DNA of 64,000 bases from Isoetes taiwanensis (Eukaryota > Streptophyta > Lycopodiopsida > Isoetales > Isoetaceae). The first letter of the stretch is position 1. Each line of letters begins with the position of its first letter. The stretch spans positions 16,524,891 through 16,588,890 of the forward strand of contig JAJEKV010000027.1 in NCBI GenBank assembly GCA_021234155.1. Reading direction: 5' to 3'. Below, piece by piece: positions 34,116-44,517 of the stretch. The notes under the pieces were generated by a model. That model saw only the letters and a program-made list of their open reading frames with translations. It made no database searches and was not told the DNA's origin. The position numbers and the translations under genes were made by a program.

Positions 34116-36199
34116 GATTATATTGTTGCAGCACAAAAACCCATTTACAATGCATATGCGTGAGAAAATAAAAGATCTAAGTTCCTTTGACTTTTGCCTC
34201 CTCACATGTCTTCAAAGATCCGAAACAGAACCTTGACAGGCCCATTATTAGGCTTTCAATATGACTTGTGACGGGTTTGAGCAATAGCTTCTGTTATAGA
34301 TGGAAAACATTTGTACAAGCATAATAGCATATATGATAACATCAGTTTCAGCAAACCTTATTATCCAAGACATTTAGCAGCTCCGATTGAACCAAGTTTA
34401 GAATTTGTGCCACTGGCAAAACAATGTTACAAAATGTCTAGCAATACATGCATGTTGTCCATAATTTCTAGTAAAGAAACTAATTGTGTGCCAATTTTCA
34501 TAGTGATATGGCATCTCCAACAGCAAAGGAACCAACTTTGTATGCCATGGAACTTTGCTGCCTTTACATCTTCCAAAGCATTGACTGAGAACGGTTCTGA
34601 ATATTGTTGGTATACAACTGCATCAATTATGGGTATAGTGGTTATGTGAATTTTACGGATTGGAGTTAGAAAAGCAATTAAGGGAAAAGTAGACGTGACA
34701 CACGGTAAAGAAATTCTTTATTCAATGAGACAAGATACAGGATGAGTTAAGAATAAATCCAACTGCCCGGCCACAGAACTAGCACTTCTAAAGCAAAGAA
34801 GTAATCCGCTAGGAGCCACCAAGACTCTGCCACTAGTTTCCCCCTTGAACTATGATGCAATCTCTCAGAGCCAATCTTTGTGAGACAACCAATAATAATC
34901 CTTGTTCCCCGGCCATGTCATTTTAAATTACCAAGGATCTATTCTCGTCCACTTTCGGGCTTGATTGTCTTCCACTATTTCACGGAAGCAATCTTTAAAC
35001 TTTAGCCTTGATGTTTTGATTATTTGATCAACTTCAAGGGCTCCTTTCTATGTGAACTTTAGTTTAATAAGTATGACACTGCTTAAAGTTATGCTCGATT
35101 CTGCTTTATTGAGCAGGTTCTAGGCGTGGCCTTTGTGCTTAAATGTTAGACTCCTTGCAATTTCAATGTCTATATTTATTATCTCTGTTTTCTTTAGCTA
35201 TTGGTATATGCTCATGCTTGCTTAAAGCTTTAAAGGTATCTGTGCACACTGTACATGGGCTTGTTAAAAAGGAATCTCTTATTATGAGTCATGGTCCTAT
35301 TCTCAAATAATATTTGCTGCTTTTGCACTTCTTGGTGTTGCACATTGGCTACATATTTGTCCATATTTGTGTACATAAAAATGGTCTAATAGATCAGTAC
35401 AGGTGCCTAAAGGACCAAAGGTCAATGTATATTTTACCATGACAATCATGTGACCAATTGAGAATTTAGATCTATCATGATGTTGACACCTTATGCAGCA
35501 ATGTGAACAGCATTTATTGCAGCAGGAGCAAAAGATTGGCAGAAGGGATTATTCATTTGGCTATGTAGTATTTTGACTGATGGAAATAAACGTATACAAG
35601 CCCCTTGGTTTAACATTGTTTTTGTTGATGACATTGGCATAGACATGACTTATGAAACTTGAATGATAGATGACATATTATGATTTTTGGTAATTTTCAA
35701 AAGGACAATAAGTACCAGATAATTTTTACGTAAGTTTGAATCTGGGTTGATAATACAATCCTTGGGATTGACCGGGGATTGATGTCGGACCTAGGATTCT
35801 AGGTTTGGCTTTTTTTTTTTTTTTTTTTAATGATATGCAGAATTAGAATGCATTCATTTGCGGCCCTATGTTGTGCCACTTGAGAAGAAATTGCTTTTTT
35901 CTTGATAAGGCATAAGCACGTATCCAATTGCTGGTGGAAAGTACTATTGCATATTGATGGCAATCAATGTGACCTATTCAACTTTTTGCTTTGTTGTGTC
36001 AATTGTTGCTTGAAGCTTGAGCATTCGATTTTTCATGTTCTGGAGCTGAGTTTTGAGCTTCGCAATTTCAGGATGTCTATCTCTTTGTTCAATTGGAATA
36101 TTTGGTCAACAATTACTTATTGGAGTCAGGTATTGCTGGTTGAAAAGGGCCCTCTTGTGACCTGAAAATATCATGTACTTACTGAATGTGTGTCTTCCA
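34116..36199. other. Intergenic, no recognised gene
   Basis: AT-rich, short frames only. A T-run lies at about 35811-35829. I see no repeat pair or RNA gene. Confidence 0.5.
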
Positions 36200-36310
36200 A
36201 TAGCGAATATGTAGCACAATAACAGGGGGTTCCAGGGGGATTTAATACGGATGTAAAATTAGAATTCCTGAAACCGTAGACCATATCCCCAAAACAATTG
36301 AATGGGTTGT

Positions 36311-36345
<35 letters not shown>

Positions 36346-36373
36346 ATAAATTTAAGATAAAAATTAATTACGT

Positions 36374-36444
36374 TAGCTCACTGGTTATATTGGTCAAAGA
36401 AGTCTTATTAAGATATTGAGTTATTTTTGTAGAGGTTCGAGCCC
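36374..36444 (+). repeat. tRNA-like Pol III box pair (SINE head candidate)
   Basis: TAGCTCACTGG (36374-36384) fits a tRNA box A and GGTTCGAGCCC (36434-36444) a box B. The spacing of ~49 bp is longer than in most tRNAs. No cloverleaf acceptor stem forms, so it is not a tRNA gene. Confidence 0.45.
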
Positions 36445-36531
36445 CCATCATTTATATTCTAAAACCTTAGGCAAAGCCGTATAGAGGCTCGATATTCCAT
36501 CAAAACCTTAGGTGAAGTTGTATATCATATT

Positions 36532-36852
36532 GGGTAAAAGCATGTTAGGGTGTACCACTTTTGGAACCTGCAAAAGTACATACACTAGGTACTTCTGAAC
36601 TGGGTACTTTCTCATTTTTCTTTTCATTAAAACTAGTACAAATATCCAAAATAAAAGTCGAGGACGCATTAATATTCAAAGTTAAGATAAAGATAATGCT
36701 ACCGGAGACCAAAATATATATAAAAGTTCTAGAATGTACCTTTTATTGAGATATTACACAGGTACCCAGTACCCAGTCCTGGGTACCTTTTTAGGTACTT
36801 TTTTGGTCACTAAATAATACTTTTTAAGGGACACCCTAACATGCTTTTACCC
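36532..36852. mobile_element. MITE, 321 bp, perfect 22-bp TIRs
   Basis: Left end GGGTAAAAGCATGTTAGGGT plus GT; the right end is its exact reverse complement. It splits the dispersed repeat that is continuous at ~38975. TATT flanks both sides (36528-36531, 36853-36856), a possible 4-bp target duplication, although TA would also fit. The interior is AT-rich with 'gggtac' motifs and no coding capacity. Superfamily not assigned. Confidence 0.8.
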
Positions 36853-37010
36853 TATTTCAAAATCATGGAGCTCCCAATCATAAAAGACTATAAGCAAAAA
36901 GAGAGGTGCCCATACGCTCCAACATACGGTCTGGACCATAGGATCGATGGATCCGATGACTGTGGTAGTCCAAGGTGCACCTCGTTTAGAATATGTAGAT
37001 TTGCAGAGCA

Positions 37011-38562
37011 TTGCGGATGGTGGCATGATCTCTTGTGACTCTATTATGCTTCGTGAATAATGTCTTGTATTGGCATCCTCAGGAAGCAATAACTCCTTCT
37101 TTAGAGGAAAAAGCAGTAAGCTGGATTTGAGTTGTTTGCAAGGCAGCATCTGTTTATGTGAGCTTGGCTAGTTGAGCAGCCAACTCAACCTACAAAGGTT
37201 CCAACTTGATGAGGGCCTTGGTGTAAGCCATTATGAAAGCTTTTTCAAAGAAATTTGGCATATCAAGGTAAGCAATATAGAGCTTGATCTTGGTGTTATA
37301 TGAAGGCTTTTGCATTGAAACAATGTGGAATTCTTGCAAAGTTTGAACAATTTATCCTTTTGGCGGTGAAATGGATGGAGAGCCTATGCAATCATTTTTC
37401 TATCAAAGGGGTGGAATGGAGGTGTCCAAAATATTTGTTACACATAATAAAATTTGTTCTATTATTGGAGCTAGCAATGGGAGCTCAAATAAATTTGTTG
37501 AGTCCTGCTTATTCAATGCTCTGTTGATCAGCATCTTTAAAGTTTTGCACAATTTGTTAGGTTGATTGCATTAACAATAGAACATGGAAAAGCTTTTTTG
37601 TAGGGCTTTCGCCAAATCTAAAAGCAATTTGAGAACTAGAAGCGACCATAGCAAATGTGGATGTAACTGACAATGGCAGAGCAAGAAGATGTAAAGAACA
37701 CAAAGAGTTTCTAGTGCTCTAAGAATCAATATAAGAAAATGTATAAAAACATTTTGTACCAGTTTGTATTGATATAAACATGCTTAAGACAGCCTTTTTT
37801 TTATTCATATATTGTTACTTTATTTCGATTAAACCGGACATGACAATATCAAAATTAATGGATTTGACTTCTTTTACAAGTCTCTCTATCTCTCTAATTA
37901 TTTTAGTATAACTCCCTGATGAAATAGAACCTTATCTATATGAAAAAGAGAATAAAGAAGGAATATGCAGCACAATAATAGAGAATAAAGAAAAACAAAG
38001 AAAAAGAAAACAAAGAAAGAGAACATGCTGGCAGAAGTTAGAGGACCCCAAGCAGATGGTAGGTAGTGGAGCCCAAAGAGCAGAGTTAGTGAAGCAAGTG
38101 GTGTCTTTGCCATCTATGACTCCAAGCGGCATACAGAGCAAGGAAAACAACGTTTACTATTGATGGCAATAAGAAGGACTATCAATGATTCTTTTTATTT
38201 TATTTTGACCAAGTGTTTTGACACACATACGTAAAGTACCTTTGTATTATAGAAAATATATTTATACATAAAATACAACACTGATGAGGACGATCGATGC
38301 TATTTTATAAGGCACCCGACTATAATGTGGTCTCAAATTACTTATTACATATACCCAATATTCTACATTAAAGTAGAAGGGTACTGAGTATAGTCCAAGA
38401 GATCCATTCAAGTAATGTGACACGTGAAAGATGGTAGATTTGAAAATTTGAATTTTCTTGAATCCTTGGCAAGACCATAAGGGATGAGTTTATGCAGATG
38501 GGTCATGGAGATCGGTCGCGAGGAAAAGAAGATCCACGACAATATCGACAATTGTATTAAAT
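37011..38562. other. Intergenic, no recognised gene
   Basis: Short frames only, and AT-rich. An A/G-rich patch lies at ~37975-38030. Nothing recognised. Confidence 0.5.
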
Positions 38563-38852
38563 ATGTAGCAAAATAACAGGGGGTTCCAGGGGGATTTGAT
38601 ATAGATATAATTCTTGAAACCATAGACCATATCCCTAAAACAATTCAATGGGTTATTATAAAAAAAACATAGATTTAAGATAAAAAATAGTCACATTAGC
38701 TCACTGGATGTAGCAAAATAACAGGGGGTTCCAGGGGGATTTGATATAGATATAATTCTTGAAACCATAGACCATATCCCTAAAACAATTCAATGGGTTA
38801 TTATAAAAAAAATATAGATTTAAGATAAAAAATAGTCACATTAGCTCACTGG
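38563..38852 (+). repeat. 145-bp tandem duplication within dispersed repeat
   Basis: Two nearly identical direct copies, 38563-38707 and 38708-38852, each running from ATGTAGCAAAATAACAGG to TTAGCTCACTGG. Near identity implies a recent duplication. Only one copy exists in the paralogue at 36.2 kb. Confidence 0.85.
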
Positions 38853-39130
38853 TTAGATTGGTTAAAGTAGTCGTATTAGGACATTGAGTTATTTTGGTAG
38901 AGGTTCGAATCCCCGTATTTCACCGTATAGAGGCTCGATATACCATCAAAACCTTAGGCAAACTCGTATTCGACATCTTAAAATCATAGGCGTCCCCAAT
39001 CATAATTGAGCATAATCGAAACGAGAGGTGTCAAGAAGCTCCAACATACAGTATGGGCCATAGGATTGACAGATCCGACGACTGTGGTAGTCCAGGGTGC
39101 ACCTCGTTTAGAATATGTAGAGATCATTGT
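38842..39130 (+). repeat. Dispersed repeat, copy 2, with tRNA-like boxes
   Basis: Box A-like TAGCTCACTGG at 38842 and box B-like GGTTCGAATCC at 38902, followed by the same 3' sequence as copy 1 up to 'cctcgtttagaatatgtag'. It is uninterrupted at the position where copy 1 carries the MITE. Confidence 0.6.
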
Positions 39131-39169
39131 AGAGTGGACATTTCCTAGATTTGGAAGAATAGAAGACCT

Positions 39170-40993
39170 TGTGACGTTCCACGTATTTATGTGTATTCTT
39201 AAGTATAAATACATGACACGTCACTATGAATAATTAATGGCACATTAATTATTCATAAGTTAAGGTTAGCTATGTTAATCATTAATTATTAAGGTGGAAA
39301 CTTAATTTTAAACCCTAATTCGAGTTTAGGGCTTAACCTAATCTTAAAAGGGGTTAAAATATTAAATTAGTTAATATTGACCAATCCAGAGCTGCCATCT
39401 GGCCCAAATCGATTGGACAAGGCAAGCTTGCCAATTTGGGATACCTAAATTGGGGCTTCCACCCCTATTTGCCCCAATTCGAATTGGGGGAGATTGGTGG
39501 AGGAGAAGCTGATGTTCAACCCTGTTCCAGCCAGAAGGATGGAGCACCAGAGAGATAATGGAGCTTGGATAATCCATGCGTACGTAGATAGCTTGGATTC
39601 CTAGATAGTCATAGGATAAAACCTTGTATGCTTAGAAGATAGCTAGGATTAATCCTTGTATGAATAGATGTATTATTAATCTCTATTTTATGTTCTATTC
39701 GAAGTTATGGATGGATGGATGTACAAGGATAGCTTTCTTTCTATTCCTCCTGTGTTGTAAATGTGCACAAGAGCCCACTTGGCTGTGGATGCTATATCGT
39801 GACCTGAACTCGATGGGCGTGCCTAGCAGTCCATGGATTTTGGGGAGTTCAAGTCGGGTACAGCTGCGTGTGCACCTAGTGGCACGTATTCTCTAGCACA
39901 CCCAGGGATCCATTATGTTCGGGAGGGGGGGCAAAGACTTCTCTGACTTGCCTCATCGAACTGGGGAGATGCAACCCGGAGTAGTCTCATAGGGTGATTC
40001 CATGAGATTGCATCTCTGAAAGGCTACAATCACGCGATAGCTTGTTTCAACCTATCTGCAAAGTGTGCACAGGAGAGGCGGATGAAGTGGACTACCCTGG
40101 CCATTGTTCTATGCCAGCCAACGCCATGTTATACTTCTGTCTGCTGTTATCCGGAGGCCTTGACTGTCAGTCGACCCCCATGAGTCCGAGCCCTGGGGTA
40201 GAGCCCTTATTTATGGTGCATTTCCTTTGTTATGTTGGTATTCTGTTGTTAGTTGTATTGATGACGATGGGCCACCTTTGGTATACTATTTATTAGTATT
40301 GTTTCCAAGCGCTAACATGTATGTACGCTTTCGCTATATAGGATTCCCATAGAAGGCATGGGACAAAGGACACCTCTGTGTCCTTCACCCGGACACTTGG
40401 CCATCACAAGTGGTCCGAGTCAGACGGAGGGCTTTTCCGTGGTGATGTGTGACGTTCCTAACCGACATGCCCTTGACGAACTAGGCAAAACCGTCTAGAC
40501 ATTTATGCGCAGTCGCTTCTACCCATTTATACTGGTGTCTCGGGAATGCCCCACAGGCACATTCAAGGTTCGAATACTCGAGCAGTCTACCATGGACCCG
40601 TTACAGTCTCTCCCACTAGAACTATGCTCGTCCTCGAGCATCCAAGGCTATACCATGTCTATGTCATACCATGTCACAATGATTACCAAGTCTTTGCAAA
40701 TTACCCACGCATATAGACACCCATGGAGACTCAAACTCGAGACCTGCTCTGATACCAACTGTAACGTTCCTAATCGACACGCCCTTAACCAAGTGGGCAA
40801 AACCATCTAGACATTTATGAGTAGTCGCTTCTACCCATTTATGCCGGTGTCTCGGGAACACCCCACAGGCACATTCAAGGTTCGAATACTCGAGCGGTCT
40901 ACCATGGGCCCATTACATGATGGACTCGCCATGGGAGGGGAATTTCCTGTATTTATATGATGGGAGCATCGTATGGATTCGGGAAGCGTCACA
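39170..40993 (+). mobile_element. 5' LTR of a Ty3-like retrotransposon
   Basis: Starts TGTGACGTTCC and ends GCGTCACA, the same ends as the inverted solo LTR at 24493-26095. A primer binding site follows at once (40995). A TRIM (40448-40917 plus 5-bp duplication) is nested in it, so the original LTR was about 1.35 kb. The matching 3' LTR is not in the window. The only gag-like sequence on the same strand is at 58 kb, beyond several younger insertions. Confidence 0.8.
40448..40917 (-). mobile_element. TRIM: miniature LTR retrotransposon, 470 bp
   Basis: Two 158-bp direct repeats, 40448-40605 and 40760-40917, each with TG...CA ends (plus strand: TGTRACGTTCCTAA ... RTTACA). Read on the minus strand, the first LTR is followed after 2 bp by TGGTATCAGAGC, an initiator-Met tRNA primer site. 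Then come 154 bp of internal sequence ending in a purine tract (AGTGGGAGAGAC) and the second LTR. The 5-bp target duplication TGATG is perfect (40443-40447, 40918-40922). No coding capacity, so it must have been mobilised by another element. Confidence 0.92.
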
Positions 40994-40994
40994 G

Positions 40995-41007
40995 TGGTAT
41001 CAGAGCC
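40995..41007 (+). other. Primer binding site (initiator tRNA-Met type)
   Basis: TGGTATCAGAGCC begins one base after the LTR end CGTCACA. It is complementary to the 3' end of plant initiator methionine tRNA, the usual primer for Ty1 and Ty3 retrotransposons. Confidence 0.9.
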
Positions 41008-41584
41008 ATGATTTTGGTGGACTAGATCATAGCACTGGCCATATTCTAACTCGTTAGTCCGATAGTTAGTAGGGGACTTCAATCTAGGATAAACTATTCC
41101 AATTCCATAGCAAGTATATATGTTGACCTAGTTAGGGGAGGATTAAGCTAGTTAGGAATTAAGGTGTGAGTCCTTAAAATCAGGTATGTTAAGTTTTTAG
41201 AGTAAAAGAGGTCCCTTGTTTCCACGGGCCATAACTTTCTCTAGGTAACTCGGATTGAGGCGATTTTTGTGCCCGCATCAGGGACGGTCCAATTATCTTA
41301 GGGGCATCAACCCCGGCATCGAAATGGCAGCAGCAGGGCCTAAAACCCAGATGGGCGCCGCTATGCTTTCAACACCTTAGAATTTGAAAAGAAAGCCGTA
41401 TAAATATCCAGCGGCGCCCGCGTATAAAAATGCATATTTCTACCATACAAAAATTTTGTCGTATTTTTTTGTATATATGTTTTTTTTCCCCTCAACCTCC
41501 CAACTCCAGCTTTAGGCACTTACCACCACACCAAGCTTTCTTGAATATCCTATCATAACATATATATGTTCTTATGTTTGTCCT
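41008..41584 (+). other. Retrotransposon leader, no ORF
   Basis: Sequence following the primer site. No gag-like frame. A T-run lies at ~41480. Confidence 0.5.
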
Positions 41585-41975
41585 CCTGAATCCAGCTGTT
41601 GATCCGAGATCCTACAGCTTTGGGACGTATCCTACGGTCCAGATGGCTTGGGAGTTTGTTTCAGATTATATGTAAGCGATCCTACGGTCCAGGTTGATCT
41701 GATCCTGATCGTCGATCCGAGATTCTACGGCTCACGTTGCTTTGGGACACATCCTACGGTGCACATGGCCTTGGGAATTATATGTAATCGATCCTACGGT
41801 CTAGGTTGATCCGATCCTGATCGTCGATACGAGATCTTACGGCTCATGTGGCTTGGCACATATCCTACGGTGCACATGACTTTGGGAATTATATGTAATA
41901 GATCCTGCGTTAATTATTGTCACGTGGTGAGATCTCGACCCTTGATCGGGTCCAAGATCCTACGGCCCAAGTTGA
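41585..41975. repeat. ~112-bp tandem repeats in the leader
   Basis: The block 'gatcctgatcgtcgat.cgagat..tacggctca' starts at 41701 and 41813, with a partial copy near 41598 and a trailing one near 41930. CCTACGGT occurs repeatedly between. About three diverged units. Confidence 0.75.
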
Positions 41976-42004
41976 ATGCTCATCCCTTAGGGAAAGGCTT
42001 TTAA

Positions 42005-42085
42005 AATTTTTATGTTGTGTAAGGGATTCGAACCCTGGCTATTGACCCCCCAACCCCTCATTCTAACCACTAGACCAAGCATTAA
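42005..42085 (-). repeat. tRNA-derived SINE head candidate
   Basis: On the minus strand, TGGTCTAGTGGTTAG (box A) and GGTTCGAATCC (box B) are spaced as in a real tRNA, but the flanking bases do not form an acceptor stem. It is best read as a tRNA-derived SINE head or a decayed tRNA. No clear tail or target duplication seen. Confidence 0.5.
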
Positions 42086-42744
42086 TTCCATGAAAAATTT
42101 ATGTTTTAATATATGTTTGGGATCTGGGTTCGGGAACTCCTGGAAGACAGCCCTCTGTGAGGACCCGTGGATCTAACAGGAGAGTCCGGGGGACTATGTC
42201 ACGCGGGATTTGCTGAAAGAGAAGAAAAAGAAGAGAACAGAACAAATGAGAGAAAGATGATAAGCTTCCTTGATATCAATGATGAAAATACATGAGCTCT
42301 CACAATAGAGAGAAAACTGAAAAGAGACAAGACTCAAAACTCATCTAAAAACTTATGAGCTAACTCTACTCATATATATAGTACAATGGCCTTGGGCCCA
42401 ATATAGACACTCTGACTGATCTCGGTGCCGACTCCTGGAAGGAGGCCTGATTTGCAGGAATGTTGGCGGTGCCTCTTGAAGTGCCTAGAATCACGCTGAC
42501 GCTGACGCGGGCGGTGACGGGCCGTCACTTGTCTGAGCGGCGCCTCTTGTTGACAGCCAAAGGCTTTGACTGCGTGGTCTGCTGCTTGGTCTTCTGCGGA
42601 GCCTTGGATGTCTGACCCGTGGTTGACTGAGGATCCTTGAGCTTGACCTGGTCTGTCGTATGCATGAATAGTCCTGTACCAGGAGGCACAGGACTAACAA
42701 TATACTTAAGGGTAATCTTCCCATTAAATAAAATAGACTATAAC
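42086..42744. other. No recognised gene; LTR-like debris
   Basis: The segment 42220-42430 (tgatatcaatgatgaaaata...catatatatagtaca) has the look of a reversed LTR edge, but no partner copy was found. Short frames only. Confidence 0.4.
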
Positions 42745-43385
42745 ATTCTAGCAGTTCAAGAAAGTTCTAGAATGTTCTGGAAGGCTCTAGGAAGTTCTAG
42801 AACATAAGAGAATCTAGGGGGGATCTAAGAAAATTCTTCCAGAAAGTTCCAAATTGTTCTAATAAGTTTTAGAATGTTCTAGAATGTAGGGGAATCTACG
42901 GGAATGTAAGGAAATCTAGGGAAATACTTCCAGAAAGTTCTAGAATATATTGAAAGTCTTAGAATGTTCCAGAAAGTCTTAGAATGTTCTAACAAGTTCT
43001 AGAATGTAAAGGAATCCACAAGAATCTAATAGAATATAAGAAAATCTTATAAAATGTAAGAGAATCTAGGAAAATATTTACAAGCCTAAGGGAATCTCTT
43101 AAAATCTAGGGGATCTAAGGGAATCTTCATAAAATCTAAGGGAATCTAAAAAAATGTTGATGAAATCTTAGAGTATCTAGGGGAATCTTTAAAGAATCTC
43201 TTTGAATCTCATATAATGTAAGGAAACCTAGGGCAATCTCATAAAGTCTAAAGGGATCTAAGGGAATCTAAGGGGATCTAGGAGGATCTTCATAGAATCT
43301 TGGAGAATCTACATAAATCTAATGGAATCTAGAGGGAATCTTATAAAATTTAGAGGAATCTCCACGGAACCTTTCAGTGACGTAA
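42745..43385. repeat. Short-period array of TTCTAGAA / GGGAATCTA motifs
   Basis: About 640 bp of degenerate 10-12 bp repeats. The left part (to ~43015) is dominated by TTCTAGAATGTTC and AAAGTTCTAGAA, the right part by AATCTAGGGGAATCT. The left units match the heat-shock element rule of alternating nGAAn/nTTCn at 5-bp steps, though the array may simply be a satellite. Confidence 0.8.
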
Positions 43386-43763
43386 TAGTCTCTTGTTTTA
43401 TTTAACCAATAGTATCTCTGTTTCTATAGAAAGACTTCTGTCTACTATCACTCTTCCCTAAACCAACGCTTTGGATGCAGATGGATCCAAAGGTCTTGTA
43501 GTCAACTCTTGACCAGTCTGTTTTTCCTTCTGGGACCTCTCGCATGAAAGGTCTATTTGTCCCTTTGCTGTTGGGATAGCTAGCCGCCTCCTGAGACTTT
43601 TAGCCTCTGCAACTTCCATCAATTCATATGTGTTTGATGTACCCATATTATGCATTATAATCATTCCTCTGGCTCTGGCTCTTTATAAGCCTCTTTGTTG
43701 AATCTGTAGCACACAATCCCAGCCTCAAGCCAGCCTCAAGTGCCTGTATTTTTCGATGTCTAA

Positions 43764-44144
43764 ATGGGACTACACCTGCCGCTCTTCTCTCCATCCTCTC
43801 CAGTAAATGATCCTCCATCCCCTTTTGATATTGAGATCTTAAGATACTTTGTTACCATCGAGGGTTCCCAACAGTTAGCCTGTGGATGGTTGGAAGGTCC
43901 TGCTGCAGAGTTGTGGACATACTTAATTGATGAGAGGCTGGTCCCAGAGATCTACTTTGTTGGAGAGAATGGCACTCCTACTGTAAATCCAGAGGAGATA
44001 CTGAGGCTGTGGAGGGTCGAGTTTCTTGGAATTGATCGTCCGGCTTTTGCCACCTTCTACGTCCACAGCGCCTGGATGATAGATTCGGTTAAGCTGGAAT
44101 TACACAAGGTGCCTCTTCCATTTGAGATCATATCTGTGGATTGA
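43764..44144 (+). CDS. LINE 5' ORF, 126 aa, module A
   Basis: Open frame with ACGWLEGPAAELWTYLIDER and FYVHSAWMIDSVKLELHKV. It aligns with the following ORF over ~85 residues: both have GW(L/I)-G---(E/D)-WT-LID, and both end in (V/N)(H/C)(S/T)(A/W)W. The domain is unknown to me. Position at the 5' end of a LINE suggests an N-terminal part of ORF1. Confidence 0.5.
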   Translation: MGLHLPLFSPSSPVNDPPSPFDIEILRYFVTIEGSQQLACGWLEGPAAELWTYLIDERLVPEIYFVGENGTPTVNPEEILRLWRVEFLGIDRPAFATFYVHSAWMIDSVKLELHKVPLPFEIISVD

Positions 44145-44163
44145 AACCTGAGAATGGTTTCTT

Positions 44164-44517
44164 GTGATCTCAATGGATCAAACCCCCTCCGTTACTTCAT
44201 TGCATTCATCTTCCTCTGATCCCTCTTCGGTTAATCTGCCCTATTCCCCGCCATACATAGTTCGCACAGCCATTCTTGCTAATCATAACTGTATCTGGTG
44301 GGGTTGGATCAGAGGGGATCTGGAGGACATCTGGACATCCTTGATTGATAGGCAAATCCTTTTTCTAGATCAATTCTATTGTGTTGGTGGACTGCAACTT
44401 CTGGGAGATCTTCACAATACAAGGAGGGTGGTTAGATTACTTGCATGGGGATCCTTCTCAGCCTTACCTCTTCAAGCTTTTCTTGTTAACTGTACATGGT
44501 TGAATGATAGCTACTAG
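44164..44517 (+). CDS. LINE 5' ORF, 117 aa, module B (paralogue of module A)
   Basis: Contains WWGWIRGDLEDIWTSLIDRQ and QAFLVNCTWLNDSY, similar to module A. It overlaps the next ORF by 14 bp. The two modules look like an internal tandem duplication within the LINE; their function is not known to me. Confidence 0.5.
   Translation: MISMDQTPSVTSLHSSSSDPSSVNLPYSPPYIVRTAILANHNCIWWGWIRGDLEDIWTSLIDRQILFLDQFYCVGGLQLLGDLHNTRRVVRLLAWGSFSALPLQAFLVNCTWLNDSY

Larger units (their letters stand above)
36200..37010 (+). repeat. Dispersed repeat, copy 1 (split by a MITE)
   Basis: Matches 38563-39130 in order: AGCACAATAACAGGGGGTTC, 'accatatccccaaaacaatt', an A-run (36311-36342), the tRNA-like boxes, 'gtatagaggctcgata', 'ccatcaaaaccttagg', 'caatcataa', and 'gactgtggtagtcca' with 'gtgcacctcgtttagaata'. 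A MITE (36532-36852) interrupts it. Its class is unclear; it may be a SINE fused to other repeat sequence. Confidence 0.7.

Noticed and set aside
36374-36444. tRNA gene
   Set aside because: Box A and B present but spacing is long and no acceptor or anticodon stem forms; family member at 38.8 kb has the same structure, so a repeat.
37898-38150. Minus-strand frames rich in Phe/Leu (membrane-like)
   Set aside because: They mirror an A/G-rich patch on the plus strand; no conserved pattern.
42745-43385. CRISPR-like array
   Set aside because: No regular repeat-spacer design; period is 10-12 bp and degenerate; eukaryotic context.
44164-44517. Independent host gene
   Set aside because: Lies inside LINE target duplications and resembles the neighbouring LINE module.
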